64,000 nucleotides of DNA from contig NZ_FOYT01000001.1 in the NCBI RefSeq assembly GCF_900112175.1, positions 620,001 to 684,000 of the forward strand. The letters are read 5' to 3'. The notes under the pieces are model-generated. The model saw only the letters and a list, made by a program, of their open reading frames with translations. It was not told the DNA's origin and did not search any database. Source of the DNA: Halogeometricum rufum. Its GTDB lineage: Archaea; Halobacteriota; Halobacteria; Halobacteriales; Haloferacaceae. Both the position numbers and the translations under genes were made by a program. Positions 8,994 through 17,668 of the stretch are shown here, piece after piece; position 1 is the stretch's first letter, and each line of letters begins with the position of its first letter.

Positions 8994-9608
8994 CTACAGG
9001 TGGACCCAGCCGGTCGACCCCCGTTCGGGGAGGTGCCACCGCTGGTAGACGGTCCCGCCGTCGGTCCGCACCTCCACCTCCGCGTCGCAGGACGACGCGT
9101 GCGACGCCCGCGTCTCCTCGTCGTCGGCGTCGACGTGGTAGTACGCCATCCCGCAGACGCCGCTGACCGAGTCGGTGATGGCGTCGGTCACGTCCAGCGT
9201 TCTGTCGCCGCCCACCTCGCCGGCGACTTCGGTCACCGAGTCGACGCTGACGCGGAGTTCGCCCGGCCCGATACCGCCCTTGTCGAACGTCTCGACGGCG
9301 TCGCAGACCGTATCGCGCAGGCCGTCGGCGCGGGTCTGCGGGTCCGACGACTCCGCGAACACGTCGCGGAAGTTCACGACCGAGACGGAGTCGCTGTCCG
9401 TGGTGACGCCGCGCGGGAGTCGGTCGCCCAGACCGTCCTCGTCGCCGGTCACCAGCACTCGCGAGTACGACGGCACGGCACCGAGCGTTCGCCGACTCGC
9501 CCTGTCCGTGCCCACGTCGTCGTCGGAGCTAACGAGAATCGAGCACCCCTCGCGCTTCAACCGGAGGAGAGCGCGACGAAACTCCTCCGGAGCCAAATCT
9601 GCGGCCAT
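8994..9608 (-). CDS. Haloarchaeal conserved protein, DUF7504-like
   Basis: A 204-residue soluble acidic protein. The N-terminus (LLRLKREGCSILVSSDDD) and the middle (RVLVTGDEDGLGDRLPRG, SVSVVNFRDVF) look like a RecA-like fold without a Walker A motif. The end, with YYHVDADD and YQRWHLPERGSTGWVHL, matches the C-terminus of a large haloarchaeal family that I recall as DUF7504. Such genes often accompany two-component regulators, but no partner is adjacent. Function unknown. Confidence 0.7.
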   Translation of the reverse strand: MAADLAPEEFRRALLRLKREGCSILVSSDDDVGTDRASRRTLGAVPSYSRVLVTGDEDGLGDRLPRGVTTDSDSVSVVNFRDVFAESSDPQTRADGLRDTVCDAVETFDKGGIGPGELRVSVDSVTEVAGEVGGDRTLDVTDAITDSVSGVCGMAYYHVDADDEETRASHASSCDAEVEVRTDGGTVYQRWHLPERGSTGWVHL

Positions 9609-9760
9609 AGTGTCTGGAGACGCCCATATATTTCAGAGCTATCTAACTTGTTATTAAGTCTCGAAACGGATAACTGTTGTTTCCGCTTGGATACCGTTTT
9701 TTGCCGCTTCTCCGGGAAGATACCGAACCCATAAAGGGAGATGCATCCCTGTGTCTGGTA

Positions 9761-10717
9761 ATGATTTCCCTCGGTAGTGCGAGTGCGGCCCCGGGCGAGG
9801 TGGACACGGGGCGTCTCGAGGTGGGTGAGACGCGCGATGGGACCACCGTCGGTCTGCCGTGCGCCGTCGTGAACGGTGCCTCGGACGGGAAGACGCTCTA
9901 CGTGCAGGCGGCCTCGGACGGCGACGAACTGAACGGCGTGGGCGTGATACAGCGACTGTTCCCGCAACTGGACCCCGCGGACATCTCCGGTCAGATTCTC
10001 TTTGTCGGCATCGTCAACTACCACGCGTTCCAGGTCGCACAGCACCGAAACCCCGTGGACGACACGAAGATGAACCGGGCGTACCCCGGCGACGAGAACG
10101 GCACCTCCTCGGAGCGCATCGCGGCGGCGACGTTCGACGTAGCCCGCCGCGCCGACCTGATTCTCGACCTGCATCAGGGCTCCACCTCGCAGATGATAGA
10201 CGAGGTTCGCGTCCGGTGCGGACGGCACCACCGCCTCCACAGCGAGTGTCTCCGCCTCGCCAAGACGTTCGGCTGCGGGTACGTGCTGGACCAGAAGGGA
10301 CCGGACGGCCAACTCGCCCGCGCCGCCCCCGACGAGGGCGTCCCGACGGTGGACCCCGAACTCGGCGGCTGCGTCGGGTGGGACGAGGAGAGCATCCGGA
10401 AGGGCGTTCGCGGCGTCCACAACGTCCTTCGCGGGTACGGCTTCCTCGACGGCTCCGTCGAGACGGAGCGACAGACCCGCGCGAAGGGGTTCGACCAGTA
10501 CGGCGCTCCCGCCGGCGGTCTGGTCCGATTCGAGAAGCACCTCGGCGAGCAGGTGTCCGCGGGCGACGTGGTGTTCGAGGTGACCGACGTGTTCGGCGGA
10601 CTCAAGGCGCGCGTCACCGCCGACGGCTCCGGCATCTTCTGGCGGTCCCGCCGCCTCCCGCAGGTCGCCACGGGCGAGTACGTCTGCTCGGTCGGGACGG
10701 GCATCGACACGTTCTGA
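9761..10717 (+). CDS. Succinylglutamate desuccinylase / aspartoacylase family protein
   Basis: A 318-residue member of the M14-related AstE/AspA family, zinc enzymes that cleave N-acyl amino acids. Visible motifs are VQAASDGDELNGVG near residue 50, the conserved stretch VNYHAFQVAQHRNP..MNRAYPG, and DLHQGS near residue 142, whose histidine is a zinc ligand. The first zinc motif, normally H-G-x-E, reads D-G-D-E, so one canonical ligand is replaced. The C-terminal ~90 residues form the biotinyl-like beta domain of the family. The stop codon overlaps the start of the next gene (TGATG at 10715-10719), so the two are probably translated together and may act on the same amino acid. Confidence 0.82.
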   Translation: MISLGSASAAPGEVDTGRLEVGETRDGTTVGLPCAVVNGASDGKTLYVQAASDGDELNGVGVIQRLFPQLDPADISGQILFVGIVNYHAFQVAQHRNPVDDTKMNRAYPGDENGTSSERIAAATFDVARRADLILDLHQGSTSQMIDEVRVRCGRHHRLHSECLRLAKTFGCGYVLDQKGPDGQLARAAPDEGVPTVDPELGGCVGWDEESIRKGVRGVHNVLRGYGFLDGSVETERQTRAKGFDQYGAPAGGLVRFEKHLGEQVSAGDVVFEVTDVFGGLKARVTADGSGIFWRSRRLPQVATGEYVCSVGTGIDTF

Positions 10718-11808
10718 TGGCGCTCGACGCACTCTCGCTGCGGTGTTCGGCCTGCGGGGAGACGTACGAGACGGCGTGGCAGTGGCGCTGTGACTGCGGC
10801 GCGCCGCTGGACTTCCTCGCGGACGCCCGCCCGTCGCGGGACGCCCCGGACCCGCGCTCGTTCGACGCCCGGCGGGGCCTCTGGTCGTTCGCCGACTTCC
10901 TCCCCGTCGGCCCGCGCGTCACCCTCGGGGAGGGAACGACGCCCCTCGTGGACGCCCCCGAGTGGGACGCCTCGTTCAAACTGGAGTACGTCTTCCCCAC
11001 GGGGTCGTTCAAGGACCGCGGCGCGACGACGACGCTCTCCGTCGCCGCGGAACTCGGCGTCGACACCGTCGTCGAGGACTCCTCCGGCAACGCGGGCGCC
11101 GCAATCGCCACCTACGCCGCCCGCGCCGGCATCGACGCCGAGATATACGTCCCCGCGTCGGTGAAGGCGTCGAAACTCCGGGCCATCGAACGGGCCGGGG
11201 CGACCCCCGTCCGCGTCGAGGGCTCCCGCGAGGACGTGACCGACGCCTGCGTCGACGCCGTCGAACGCGGCGACGGCTGGTACGCCTCTCACGCGTGGAA
11301 CCCCGCGTTCTTCGCCGGGACGGCCACGTTCGCCTACGAGGTGGCCTACCAGCGCGGGTGGTCCGCGCCGGACGCCGTCGTCACGCCACTCGGGCACGGC
11401 ACCCTGTTCCTCGGCGCGTACCGCGGCTTCCGCGCCCTCCGGGACGCCGGGTGGATAGACGAGATGCCGACGCTCCTCGGCGCGCAGGCCGCCGGCTACG
11501 CGCCCGTCGCCGAGGAACTGCACGGTCCGACCGACGGGCGGAACCGGGTCGCCGACGGCATCCAGATACGCGACCCCGCCCGCCTCGGGCAGATTCTCGC
11601 CGCCGTCGACGCCACCGGCGGCGACGCCGTCGCCGTCTCCGAGGAGGCGGTCGAGGCGGAACTGGACCGCCTCCACCGCCGCGGCTTCTACACGGAACCG
11701 ACCTGCGCCGTCGCACCCGCGGCACTCCGCGAGTACCGCGACCGCGGCGTCGTCTCGCCGGACGACGACGTGGTGGTGCCGCTGACCGGCAGCGGGCTGA
11801 AGGGCTGA
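10717..11808 (+). CDS. Threonine synthase-like PLP enzyme
   Basis: A 363-residue fold-type II PLP enzyme. An N-terminal zinc ribbon (LRCSACGETY ... CDCG, residues 8-27) precedes the catalytic part, as in archaeal threonine synthases. The PLP lysine is in GSFKDRGATT near residue 103; DSSGNAGAAIATYA is the substrate loop. The phosphate-binding loop is TPLGHGTLFLG rather than a plain glycine run. It converts O-phosphohomoserine to threonine if orthologous, but it is shorter than the usual ThrC (about 400-420 residues) and coupled to an AstE-like deacylase, so a related lyase is possible. Confidence 0.8.
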   Translation: MALDALSLRCSACGETYETAWQWRCDCGAPLDFLADARPSRDAPDPRSFDARRGLWSFADFLPVGPRVTLGEGTTPLVDAPEWDASFKLEYVFPTGSFKDRGATTTLSVAAELGVDTVVEDSSGNAGAAIATYAARAGIDAEIYVPASVKASKLRAIERAGATPVRVEGSREDVTDACVDAVERGDGWYASHAWNPAFFAGTATFAYEVAYQRGWSAPDAVVTPLGHGTLFLGAYRGFRALRDAGWIDEMPTLLGAQAAGYAPVAEELHGPTDGRNRVADGIQIRDPARLGQILAAVDATGGDAVAVSEEAVEAELDRLHRRGFYTEPTCAVAPAALREYRDRGVVSPDDDVVVPLTGSGLKG

Positions 11809-11907
11809 GGGCGTCGTTCCGGTCCGCCGACTCGCTCGTCTGCCACCGCGCGCCCTCTCGACGCGGCGGACGCCCCGGTGAGCGGACGGGTTCGCGAGGA
11901 GAGAGCC

Positions 11908-11913
11908 TTATAC
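11908..11913 (+). promoter_or_regulatory. TATA element of the PAS histidine kinase
   Basis: The sequence ccttatac with core ttatac at 11908-11913 is 23-28 bases before the ATG at 11936, which fits a leaderless transcript. Confidence 0.55.
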
Positions 11914-11935
11914 ATCGATACGTCGAACGCAGTCC

Positions 11936-13660
11936 ATGGACGATCTCCCTCCCGACTCCTCGTACCGGACGTACTTCGAGCAGTCACCGGTGGGCGTCTT
12001 CGTCGCGAACGAGCGGGGGGAGTTCCTCGACGTCAACGACAGAGGGTGCGAGCTGGTCGGCTACTCGCGCGAACAGCTACTCTCGATGAACGTCGCCGAC
12101 CTCGTCGGGAGTCGGGGAGTGGCCGCCTTCGAACGCCTCGGAGAGACGGGCCGGGTCGAGGCAGAAGTCGCTCTCACGCGCGCCGACGGCCGGGTGGTGG
12201 AGGTGTCCCTCGACGCTGTGGCGCTCGACGAGGGAGACTACATCGCGTCCGTGACGGACATCTCCCAGCGGAAAGACGACGAGCGGCGACTGGTGCAGTA
12301 CGAACACGCCGTCGAGCAGGCGAGTGACCTCATCGCGGCGGCCGACCGCGAGTACACGCTCCTGTTCGCCAACAGGCGGTACCGGCAGTTTCACGACCTC
12401 TCCGACGGCGACGTCGGCACCGTCACCCTGCCCGAACTCCTCGGGTCGGCGACGTTCGAGGCCATCGAATCGAAACTCGAGATGGTCCTCGACGGAGCGC
12501 CTCTCCGAGACGAGATAGGCCGGACGGCCGCGGACGGCACCGACCGAACGCTGGACGTTCAGTACTACCCGCTCGAACGCGACGACGGAGCGGTGTTCGG
12601 TATCGTCGCGACGATGCGCGACGTGACCGAACAGGAACGGCGTCGGCGACAGCTCACGCAGTTCGAACTCGCGATAGAGAGTTCGAACGACTGGATGGCG
12701 GCGGTCGACACCGACTTGAACCTCCTGTTCGCCAATCAGGGGTTTCGGTCGTTCCACGGCCTCGACGCGAGCGACGTCAGGGGCACGCCGCTGTCCGACG
12801 TTCTCGACGACTCCGCCTTCGACTTCGTCAGGAGTCGGGTGGCGACCCTCCGCGCCGGCGAATCGCTCACGTTCGAACACCAGACGGCGGTCGAGGGCGA
12901 GCGAATCCCGGTTCGGAGCGTCGTCTACCCGCTCGAAGACGACGACGGAGAGATTCTCGGCTTCGTCGCCGCTCTCCAGGACATCAGCGAGCTGAAAGAC
13001 CGGGAACGGCAGTTACACGTGCTCGACCGCGTACTTCGGCACAACGTGAGAACCACGATGAACGTCGTGGCCGGCTACGCGGACCAGATTCGGACGGTCA
13101 GCGCCGACGCCGAGGTCGGAGAGTACGCGAGGACGATAATCGACCACAGCGAGCAACTGAACGAGATGGTGGCCAAAGAGCGGGAGATCACGAAGATACT
13201 CTCGGACCCGCCGCGCACGACACGAATCGACCTCACGCGGGAGGTGGCTGCGATCACGTCGGAGTTCGAACGTGCCCATCCGGAGGCTGTCATCTCGACC
13301 GAGGGACCGGAGACGAACGTGGAGGTACGCGCCGGAGCGCTCGGTCGGGCACTCAGAGAACTGGTTCGGAACGCGGTCGTCCACGCCGACCGCGAGCGGC
13401 CGGTCGTCGAGATTCGGACCAGCGTGACCCCCGAGACGGTCGACGTCCGGGTCGTCGACGAAAACCGGGCGATTCCGGAGATGGAACAGGAGGTCCTCCT
13501 GAAGCAGGCGGAGATCGAACCGCTCGTCCACGGGAGCGGGTTGGGGCTGTGGCTCGTGCACCTCATCGTGGACCGAGCGGACGGGACGCTGAGTTTCGAG
13601 GCGAACGAACCACGGGGCAACGTCGTCGGCATTCACGTGCCGAACGCCGAGGACGCGTGA
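11936..13660 (+). CDS. PAS-domain sensor histidine kinase
   Basis: A 574-residue cytoplasmic sensor kinase without membrane segments. Three PAS domains occupy roughly residues 8-115, 122-235 and 244-360; the second and third share the pattern LLFANRRYRQFHDL / LLFANQGFRSFHGL. The phospho-acceptor is probably His369 in VLRHNVRTTMNVV, the haloarchaeal HisKA form. The ATP-binding domain follows: N box LVRNAVVHAD near residue 478 and G box HGSGLGLWLVHLIV near 535. No response regulator is adjacent, as is usual for haloarchaeal orphan kinases. The PAS sensing ligand is not evident. Confidence 0.9.
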   Translation: MDDLPPDSSYRTYFEQSPVGVFVANERGEFLDVNDRGCELVGYSREQLLSMNVADLVGSRGVAAFERLGETGRVEAEVALTRADGRVVEVSLDAVALDEGDYIASVTDISQRKDDERRLVQYEHAVEQASDLIAAADREYTLLFANRRYRQFHDLSDGDVGTVTLPELLGSATFEAIESKLEMVLDGAPLRDEIGRTAADGTDRTLDVQYYPLERDDGAVFGIVATMRDVTEQERRRRQLTQFELAIESSNDWMAAVDTDLNLLFANQGFRSFHGLDASDVRGTPLSDVLDDSAFDFVRSRVATLRAGESLTFEHQTAVEGERIPVRSVVYPLEDDDGEILGFVAALQDISELKDRERQLHVLDRVLRHNVRTTMNVVAGYADQIRTVSADAEVGEYARTIIDHSEQLNEMVAKEREITKILSDPPRTTRIDLTREVAAITSEFERAHPEAVISTEGPETNVEVRAGALGRALRELVRNAVVHADRERPVVEIRTSVTPETVDVRVVDENRAIPEMEQEVLLKQAEIEPLVHGSGLGLWLVHLIVDRADGTLSFEANEPRGNVVGIHVPNAEDA

Positions 13661-13744
13661 GCGCGGTATCCGTCGCCGGAGCCCCGGCGTCTTCGACCCG
13701 GACTCGCGTCGTCGAGGGGAGTTTCGCTGCCGCCAAAAATCAGC

Positions 13745-14026
13745 TCAGCTCGGGCGACCCGCGTCCTTCCCGGGCGTTTCGGTCTCCTTCTTGGCCTTCC
13801 CGCGGAACGTGTCGATACCGAGGACGTTGTTGAGCGGACACTTCTGCGTGATGCCCGTCGCGAGGAGGACGGCGCCGACGAGGAGCGCGATACCAGCGAC
13901 GACGAGACCGAGGGTCCCGGCCGCGATGGTGAACAGTCCTCCGAACGCCGCGGCGCCCGCGACGATGAGGAGCGGTCCGACGACGAGTCGGGCGATACGG
14001 TCGTAACCACCGACGTTTTTCTGCAT
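13745..14026 (-). CDS. DUF2892 (YgaP-type) membrane protein
   Basis: A 93-residue protein starting MQKNVGGYDRIARLVVG, the hallmark of DUF2892, with two hydrophobic segments (about residues 15-35 and 45-65) and the conserved tail TGITQKCPLNNVLGID. In bacteria the domain is the membrane anchor of the rhodanese YgaP; here it stands alone. An upstream in-frame ATG at 14035 would add only three residues; 14026 matches the family start. The ORF is separate from the adjacent kinase and methyltransferase. Confidence 0.8.
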   Translation of the reverse strand: MQKNVGGYDRIARLVVGPLLIVAGAAAFGGLFTIAAGTLGLVVAGIALLVGAVLLATGITQKCPLNNVLGIDTFRGKAKKETETPGKDAGRPS

Positions 14027-14107
14027 GATTCTCACCTATCTCTACGTACGCCATGCGAGGGTATAACGAGGCGACCTGGTTCTCGAAAGCGGAGAACCGG
14101 GGGCGAT

Positions 14108-14863
14108 TCAGCGGTCGTACCGACGCTGTCTGCCGCTGAGGCGTTTGTCCCAGTCGATCCACTCCTGCTCCCATCCGGTCGGCGCGAAGTACCCCGACTC
14201 GCTGAACTCGGCGTCCTCGCGGACCGTCCGGTTTCTGGTGACGCCGCTCCGCTGTTCGCCCTCGACCAGGAGGGGGTCGAACGCGACGGGGCCGTGTTCG
14301 TCCACCACCTCGCCCGCGGCGTCGACGCTGACGAGCGTCTGCTTCGGGCCGCCCATCGGGAGGACGAGTCGACCGTCGGGTTCCAGTTGCGAGAGGAGTC
14401 GTCGCGGCGGTTCGATGGCCGCCGCCTCCACGAGGATGCGGTCGAACGGCGCGTACTCGGGGAGTCCCTCCGCGCCGTCGCGACGGTCGACGAGGACGGC
14501 GGGCGACCCGACGGACTGGAGGTTCGCCCGCGCCGCGTAGACGAGTTTCCGGTCGATGTCGACGGCGTGGACGTGCGTCTCACCGACGATTTCGGCCAGC
14601 AGCGCGGGGGTGTAGCCGACGCCGGCGCCGACGACGAGCACGTCTTCGTCCGGTTCGGCAGAGAGCGCAGAGAGGAGTCGGGCGACGTTCGCCGGAGAGA
14701 GGATGGTCGACCCCTCGAAGTCGCCGGAGCGGTTCTGATAGGGGGCGTCCTCGACGAACTCGTGTCGCGGGACGGTTCGCATGGCGAGAGAGACGGACTC
14801 GGCCACGTCCATGCCGTGTTCGAGGCCGTCGACCATGTCTTCGCGCAGTACCGCGGGGTCCAT
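14108..14863 (-). CDS. pcm: Protein-L-isoaspartate O-methyltransferase
   Basis: A 251-residue SAM-dependent methyltransferase that starts repair of isoaspartyl residues in damaged proteins. The N-terminus (AMRTVPRHEFV, then YQNRSGDFEGSTILSPANVARLL) is the PIMT substrate region, and LVVGAGVGYTPALLAEIV near residue 75 is the SAM motif I, followed by an acidic VDIDRKL. The usual PIMT motif after YxD-pl-piG-G-TISxP is modified here, as in the haloarchaeal pair of pcm paralogues. The C-terminal ~60 residues (GWEQEWIDWDKR) are a haloarchaeal extension. Confidence 0.83.
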   Translation of the reverse strand: MDPAVLREDMVDGLEHGMDVAESVSLAMRTVPRHEFVEDAPYQNRSGDFEGSTILSPANVARLLSALSAEPDEDVLVVGAGVGYTPALLAEIVGETHVHAVDIDRKLVYAARANLQSVGSPAVLVDRRDGAEGLPEYAPFDRILVEAAAIEPPRRLLSQLEPDGRLVLPMGGPKQTLVSVDAAGEVVDEHGPVAFDPLLVEGEQRSGVTRNRTVREDAEFSESGYFAPTGWEQEWIDWDKRLSGRQRRYDR

Positions 14864-14884
14864 AGCTCATCTCGGTGGTCCGCA

Positions 14885-15826
14885 CTAATCAACCGCACGC
14901 TCCGGCCGGCGGCCGACGACGACGGCGCGTTCGTCGCCGGGCACCGACCGCACCGTCACGTCCGCGAACCCGGCGTCCGAGAGCCACGTCCGGTACGTCT
15001 CCTCCGCGTAGGCGTCGCCGCGGCCGACGCCGAGGGCGCGGACGCGCGCCCGGACGGACTCGGCGGACCCGTCGCGGAGGACGTCCACGAGGGCGAGCGT
15101 TCCGCCGGGTTCGAGGGCGTCGAACGCGCTCTCGACCAGCGTCCGGTTCTCGTCGGGGTCGAACCGACTCGTCGCGTCGGCGGCGAAGACGAGTCCGTAC
15201 CCGTCGGCGTCGAAGGCGGGCACCGCGGCCGCCCGAGTCCGCACGTCGCGGTGTTCGAGCATCGGCGCGACGGCGTCGACGGCGTCGGGCACGTCGAGGA
15301 GCGTCGTCTCGTACCCGCGGGCGGCGAACTCCGTCGCGTACGCGCCGGAGGCCCCGCACACGTCGAGGACGCGTTCGGCGTTCGGCGCCGCGCGGACGGC
15401 CGCCGTGACGCGGGCGCGGACGACGGCGTCGTCCGTCGCGGCGTGCGCGCCGAGGCGGTTTCGCGTCCACTCCGGCGGGAGTTCCGGGGCGTCGCCCGTC
15501 GACATCGTCTCCGGGAGGGCGGTCCACAGGTCGAACAGGTCCAGTGCGTGCGGGAGGCGGCCGATGGAGCGCACGTCACGCTTGGCGAGGAACCCCAGCG
15601 CGCGGTTCGTTATCTCGTACTCGTCGTCGACGCGGCGGACGAAACCGAGGTCCGCGAGCGATTCGACGACGACGCGGGCGGCGTGTTCGGTCACGTCGGC
15701 CTCGCGGGCGACTGCCGCGGGCGTCCCCGCCGTGTCGAGGAGGGCGGTCAGGACGCCGCTTCGACGGGCGGCCCACAGCACGAACAGTTCCTCCGCGCCG
15801 AGCGACGACCGGTCTCGAGTCGGCAT
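14885..15826 (-). CDS. SAM-dependent O-methyltransferase-like protein with N-terminal winged helix
   Basis: A 313-residue protein. Residues 10-90 form a dimerisation/winged-helix domain (LWAARRSGVLTALLDTAGTPAAVAREADVTEHAARVVV), like plant and bacterial O-methyltransferases. The Rossmann SAM domain follows with VLDVCGASGAYATEFAARG near residue 150 as motif I. The C-terminus (YRTWLSDAGFADVTVRSVPG) is the usual last strand pair. It lies 21 bases upstream of pcm on the same strand, so co-transcription is likely. The substrate is unknown. Confidence 0.78.
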   Translation of the reverse strand: MPTRDRSSLGAEELFVLWAARRSGVLTALLDTAGTPAAVAREADVTEHAARVVVESLADLGFVRRVDDEYEITNRALGFLAKRDVRSIGRLPHALDLFDLWTALPETMSTGDAPELPPEWTRNRLGAHAATDDAVVRARVTAAVRAAPNAERVLDVCGASGAYATEFAARGYETTLLDVPDAVDAVAPMLEHRDVRTRAAAVPAFDADGYGLVFAADATSRFDPDENRTLVESAFDALEPGGTLALVDVLRDGSAESVRARVRALGVGRGDAYAEETYRTWLSDAGFADVTVRSVPGDERAVVVGRRPERAVD

Positions 15827-16052
15827 ACACCCCCCGACGGTTCGACGGGTGAAAAGTCGGTCTCCTCGGGGCCGAACCGACGGGGAATCCGGCTGAAATA
15901 CCTCCCTAACGAGTTCGAATTGCTAACTGTTTCAGACTGTTTCACGCACGTAATCGACAGACAGCGGCGCATCCGGTCGTCGTCCATTCCGGACAGTAAC
16001 GGTCCGAAACGTGTTCTACTGTTTATGCACATCGCGGCAGTTCTCAGGGACG

Positions 16053-16535
16053 ATGGGCGCCCGAGACTCCCCCGCACACGACTCGGCGTACGACTCGACG
16101 ACCACCGGAACCAGACCCGGCGACGACCGGTCGGACCGGTACGTCCGCATCTCCCGCGACGACGCGTTCCACCTCCTCCAGAACGACTGCCGCCGCGCGG
16201 TCCTCCGCCTCCTCCTGACCGAGGAACGGGACGACCCGACCCCGCTCTCGACGCTCGCCGCGTTCGTCGCGGCCGTCAAGTACGAGGGCGGCGACTCGGA
16301 CGCGGTCGGCGAGATACAGGAACGCGTGCGTATCGCACTCCACCACTCGCACCTCCCACTGCTCGCCGAACACGGCGTCGTCGACTACGACCCCGAGGCC
16401 GAGACGGTCGCGGCGGCACCGCTTCTGGCGGCCCTCGCGCCGTTCCTCTCGGACGGACTCGGCGGCGACGACGACCTCGTGGTCGACACGGTACAGGTCG
16501 AACGACACGGTCACCACGACGCCGTCGAGCACTGA
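16053..16535 (+). CDS. DUF7344-type winged-helix protein
   Basis: A 160-residue haloarchaeal protein. After a polar N-terminus, ISRDDAFHLLQNDCRRAVLRLLL begins a winged-helix DNA-binding domain typical of the group I know as DUF7344, ending in LLAEHGVVDYDPEAETV. The C-terminus is acidic. The ATG at 16053 is preferred to an in-frame start at 16011 whose extra residues (Cys-rich) look like shadow sequence. It is a probable small transcription factor with unknown target. Confidence 0.72.
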   Translation: MGARDSPAHDSAYDSTTTGTRPGDDRSDRYVRISRDDAFHLLQNDCRRAVLRLLLTEERDDPTPLSTLAAFVAAVKYEGGDSDAVGEIQERVRIALHHSHLPLLAEHGVVDYDPEAETVAAAPLLAALAPFLSDGLGGDDDLVVDTVQVERHGHHDAVEH

Positions 16536-16628
16536 ACGGTCTCGCAGCATCGCTCGAAGAGAAGCTCCTCCTCCCGCAACCGCAGTCGTCGCGCGTCTAC
16601 TCGCCGGAGAGCGTCCGCGACGGGCGGT

Positions 16629-17285
16629 TCACCAGGCGGACCACGCGGACGTGGTCTTGTCGGTGCCGTACAGGCGGTTGACGTCCTTCGCGTACACCAT
16701 GTCGCCGTCGTGGTCGAGTTTCCCGTGGCGGTACTCCGGCGCGTCGTCGCGGACGTGAAGCGCCTTCACGAGGAACTTCTCGTCGCCGAACTCCTCCGTC
16801 TCGCCGACGACGAACTCGTAGTCGCCGGGGACGTTGACCTTGAAGCTCCGGGTGTCCTCGCGGTAGCCCGTCCCCTCCTTGGGGTTGACCGTGACGTTGA
16901 CGGCGACGTTGTCGACGGCGCGGGTCCAGATGGTGTTCGCGTCCTCGACGCGGGCCTCCTCGGCGCGCTGTTCGGGGCCGACTTCGATCCCCGTGATGCG
17001 AACGAGCATGATGGCCTCGGGCGTGTCCACGATGAACTCCTCGCCGACGGCGATGGTCTCGCTCGCCGGCGCGTCGACCATCGTCGTGAACGAGTCGCCG
17101 TCCTGCGAGACGACGACCTTCCGTTCGACCTCGGTCTCCTCCTCGACGGCGACCTTGTGGACGTGACTGCACTCCGTACAGCGAACCGTCGCCTGTCCGC
17201 CCATCTTCAGCACCTCGTGAACCGTCTCCTCCTCGGGCGAACAGGAGGGACAGACGACCGCGATGCGGTCCTGCGTATCACTCAT
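16629..17285 (-). CDS. HVO_0476-family zinc-finger protein
   Basis: A 218-residue haloarchaeal protein with an N-terminal zinc ribbon, C12-P-S-C15 and C36-T-E-C39, then a beta-rich domain (VERKVVVSQDGDSFTTMVD, ITGIEVGPEQRAEEARVED) and a C-terminal part ending DVNRLYGTDKTTSAWSAW. I recall it as the family named after H. volcanii HVO_0476, which also precedes an aminopeptidase and gapII there. It has a likely nucleic-acid-binding or regulatory role, unproven. The ATG at 17285 is chosen because it starts 11 residues before the zinc ribbon; the longer open frame is basic. Confidence 0.8.
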   Translation of the reverse strand: MSDTQDRIAVVCPSCSPEEETVHEVLKMGGQATVRCTECSHVHKVAVEEETEVERKVVVSQDGDSFTTMVDAPASETIAVGEEFIVDTPEAIMLVRITGIEVGPEQRAEEARVEDANTIWTRAVDNVAVNVTVNPKEGTGYREDTRSFKVNVPGDYEFVVGETEEFGDEKFLVKALHVRDDAPEYRHGKLDHDGDMVYAKDVNRLYGTDKTTSAWSAW

Positions 17286-17400
17286 GCGCGCCTCTATCCC
17301 GTCACGCCGTAAAAGTCCGCCCCTCCGCGGGTCCCCGTGAGACGGTCTGTCTGACACGCGTCGACCGGAGTTTGATGTCGATGGCCCGTCACGTCCGCGT

Positions 17401-17562
17401 ATGGTCTCCCGCGACACCAAACTCACCGCCGCCTTCGTCGTCCTCGCGACGGCGCTGTGGCTCGTTGCACAGCAGTTCACGACCGACTCGTGGGTCCTCT
17501 GGGCCGTCCTCGTCGGCGTCGGCGTCGTCGTGCCGACGGTGCTGAACGAGGTTTCGGACTGA
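17401..17562 (+). CDS. Small two-helix membrane protein (53 aa)
   Basis: An ATG at 17401 opens a 53-residue frame ending TGA at 17562: a short polar start (MVSRDTKLT), a hydrophobic helix (residues 9-23), a turn QQFTTDSW, and a second helix (residues 29-46) ending LNEVSD. The clean two-helix pattern and acidic end are typical of small haloarchaeal membrane proteins. No family recognised. Confidence 0.6.
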   Translation: MVSRDTKLTAAFVVLATALWLVAQQFTTDSWVLWAVLVGVGVVVPTVLNEVSD

Positions 17563-17668
17563 CCGACCGGCTGACCCGCCCGCTAGTTACGGGTGCGACG
17601 GCTCCGTCGACTCGCGCCGCCGACGCTCGTTCACCGAGGAAGTTCCACTTCCTCGCCGTCTCGCGGTG

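Noticed and set aside
9859-10716. Long open frame upstream of and in frame with the threonine-synthase-like gene
   Set aside because: Its translation is almost only Arg, Pro and Gly and it overlaps the deacylase gene in another frame; the real protein starts at 10717.
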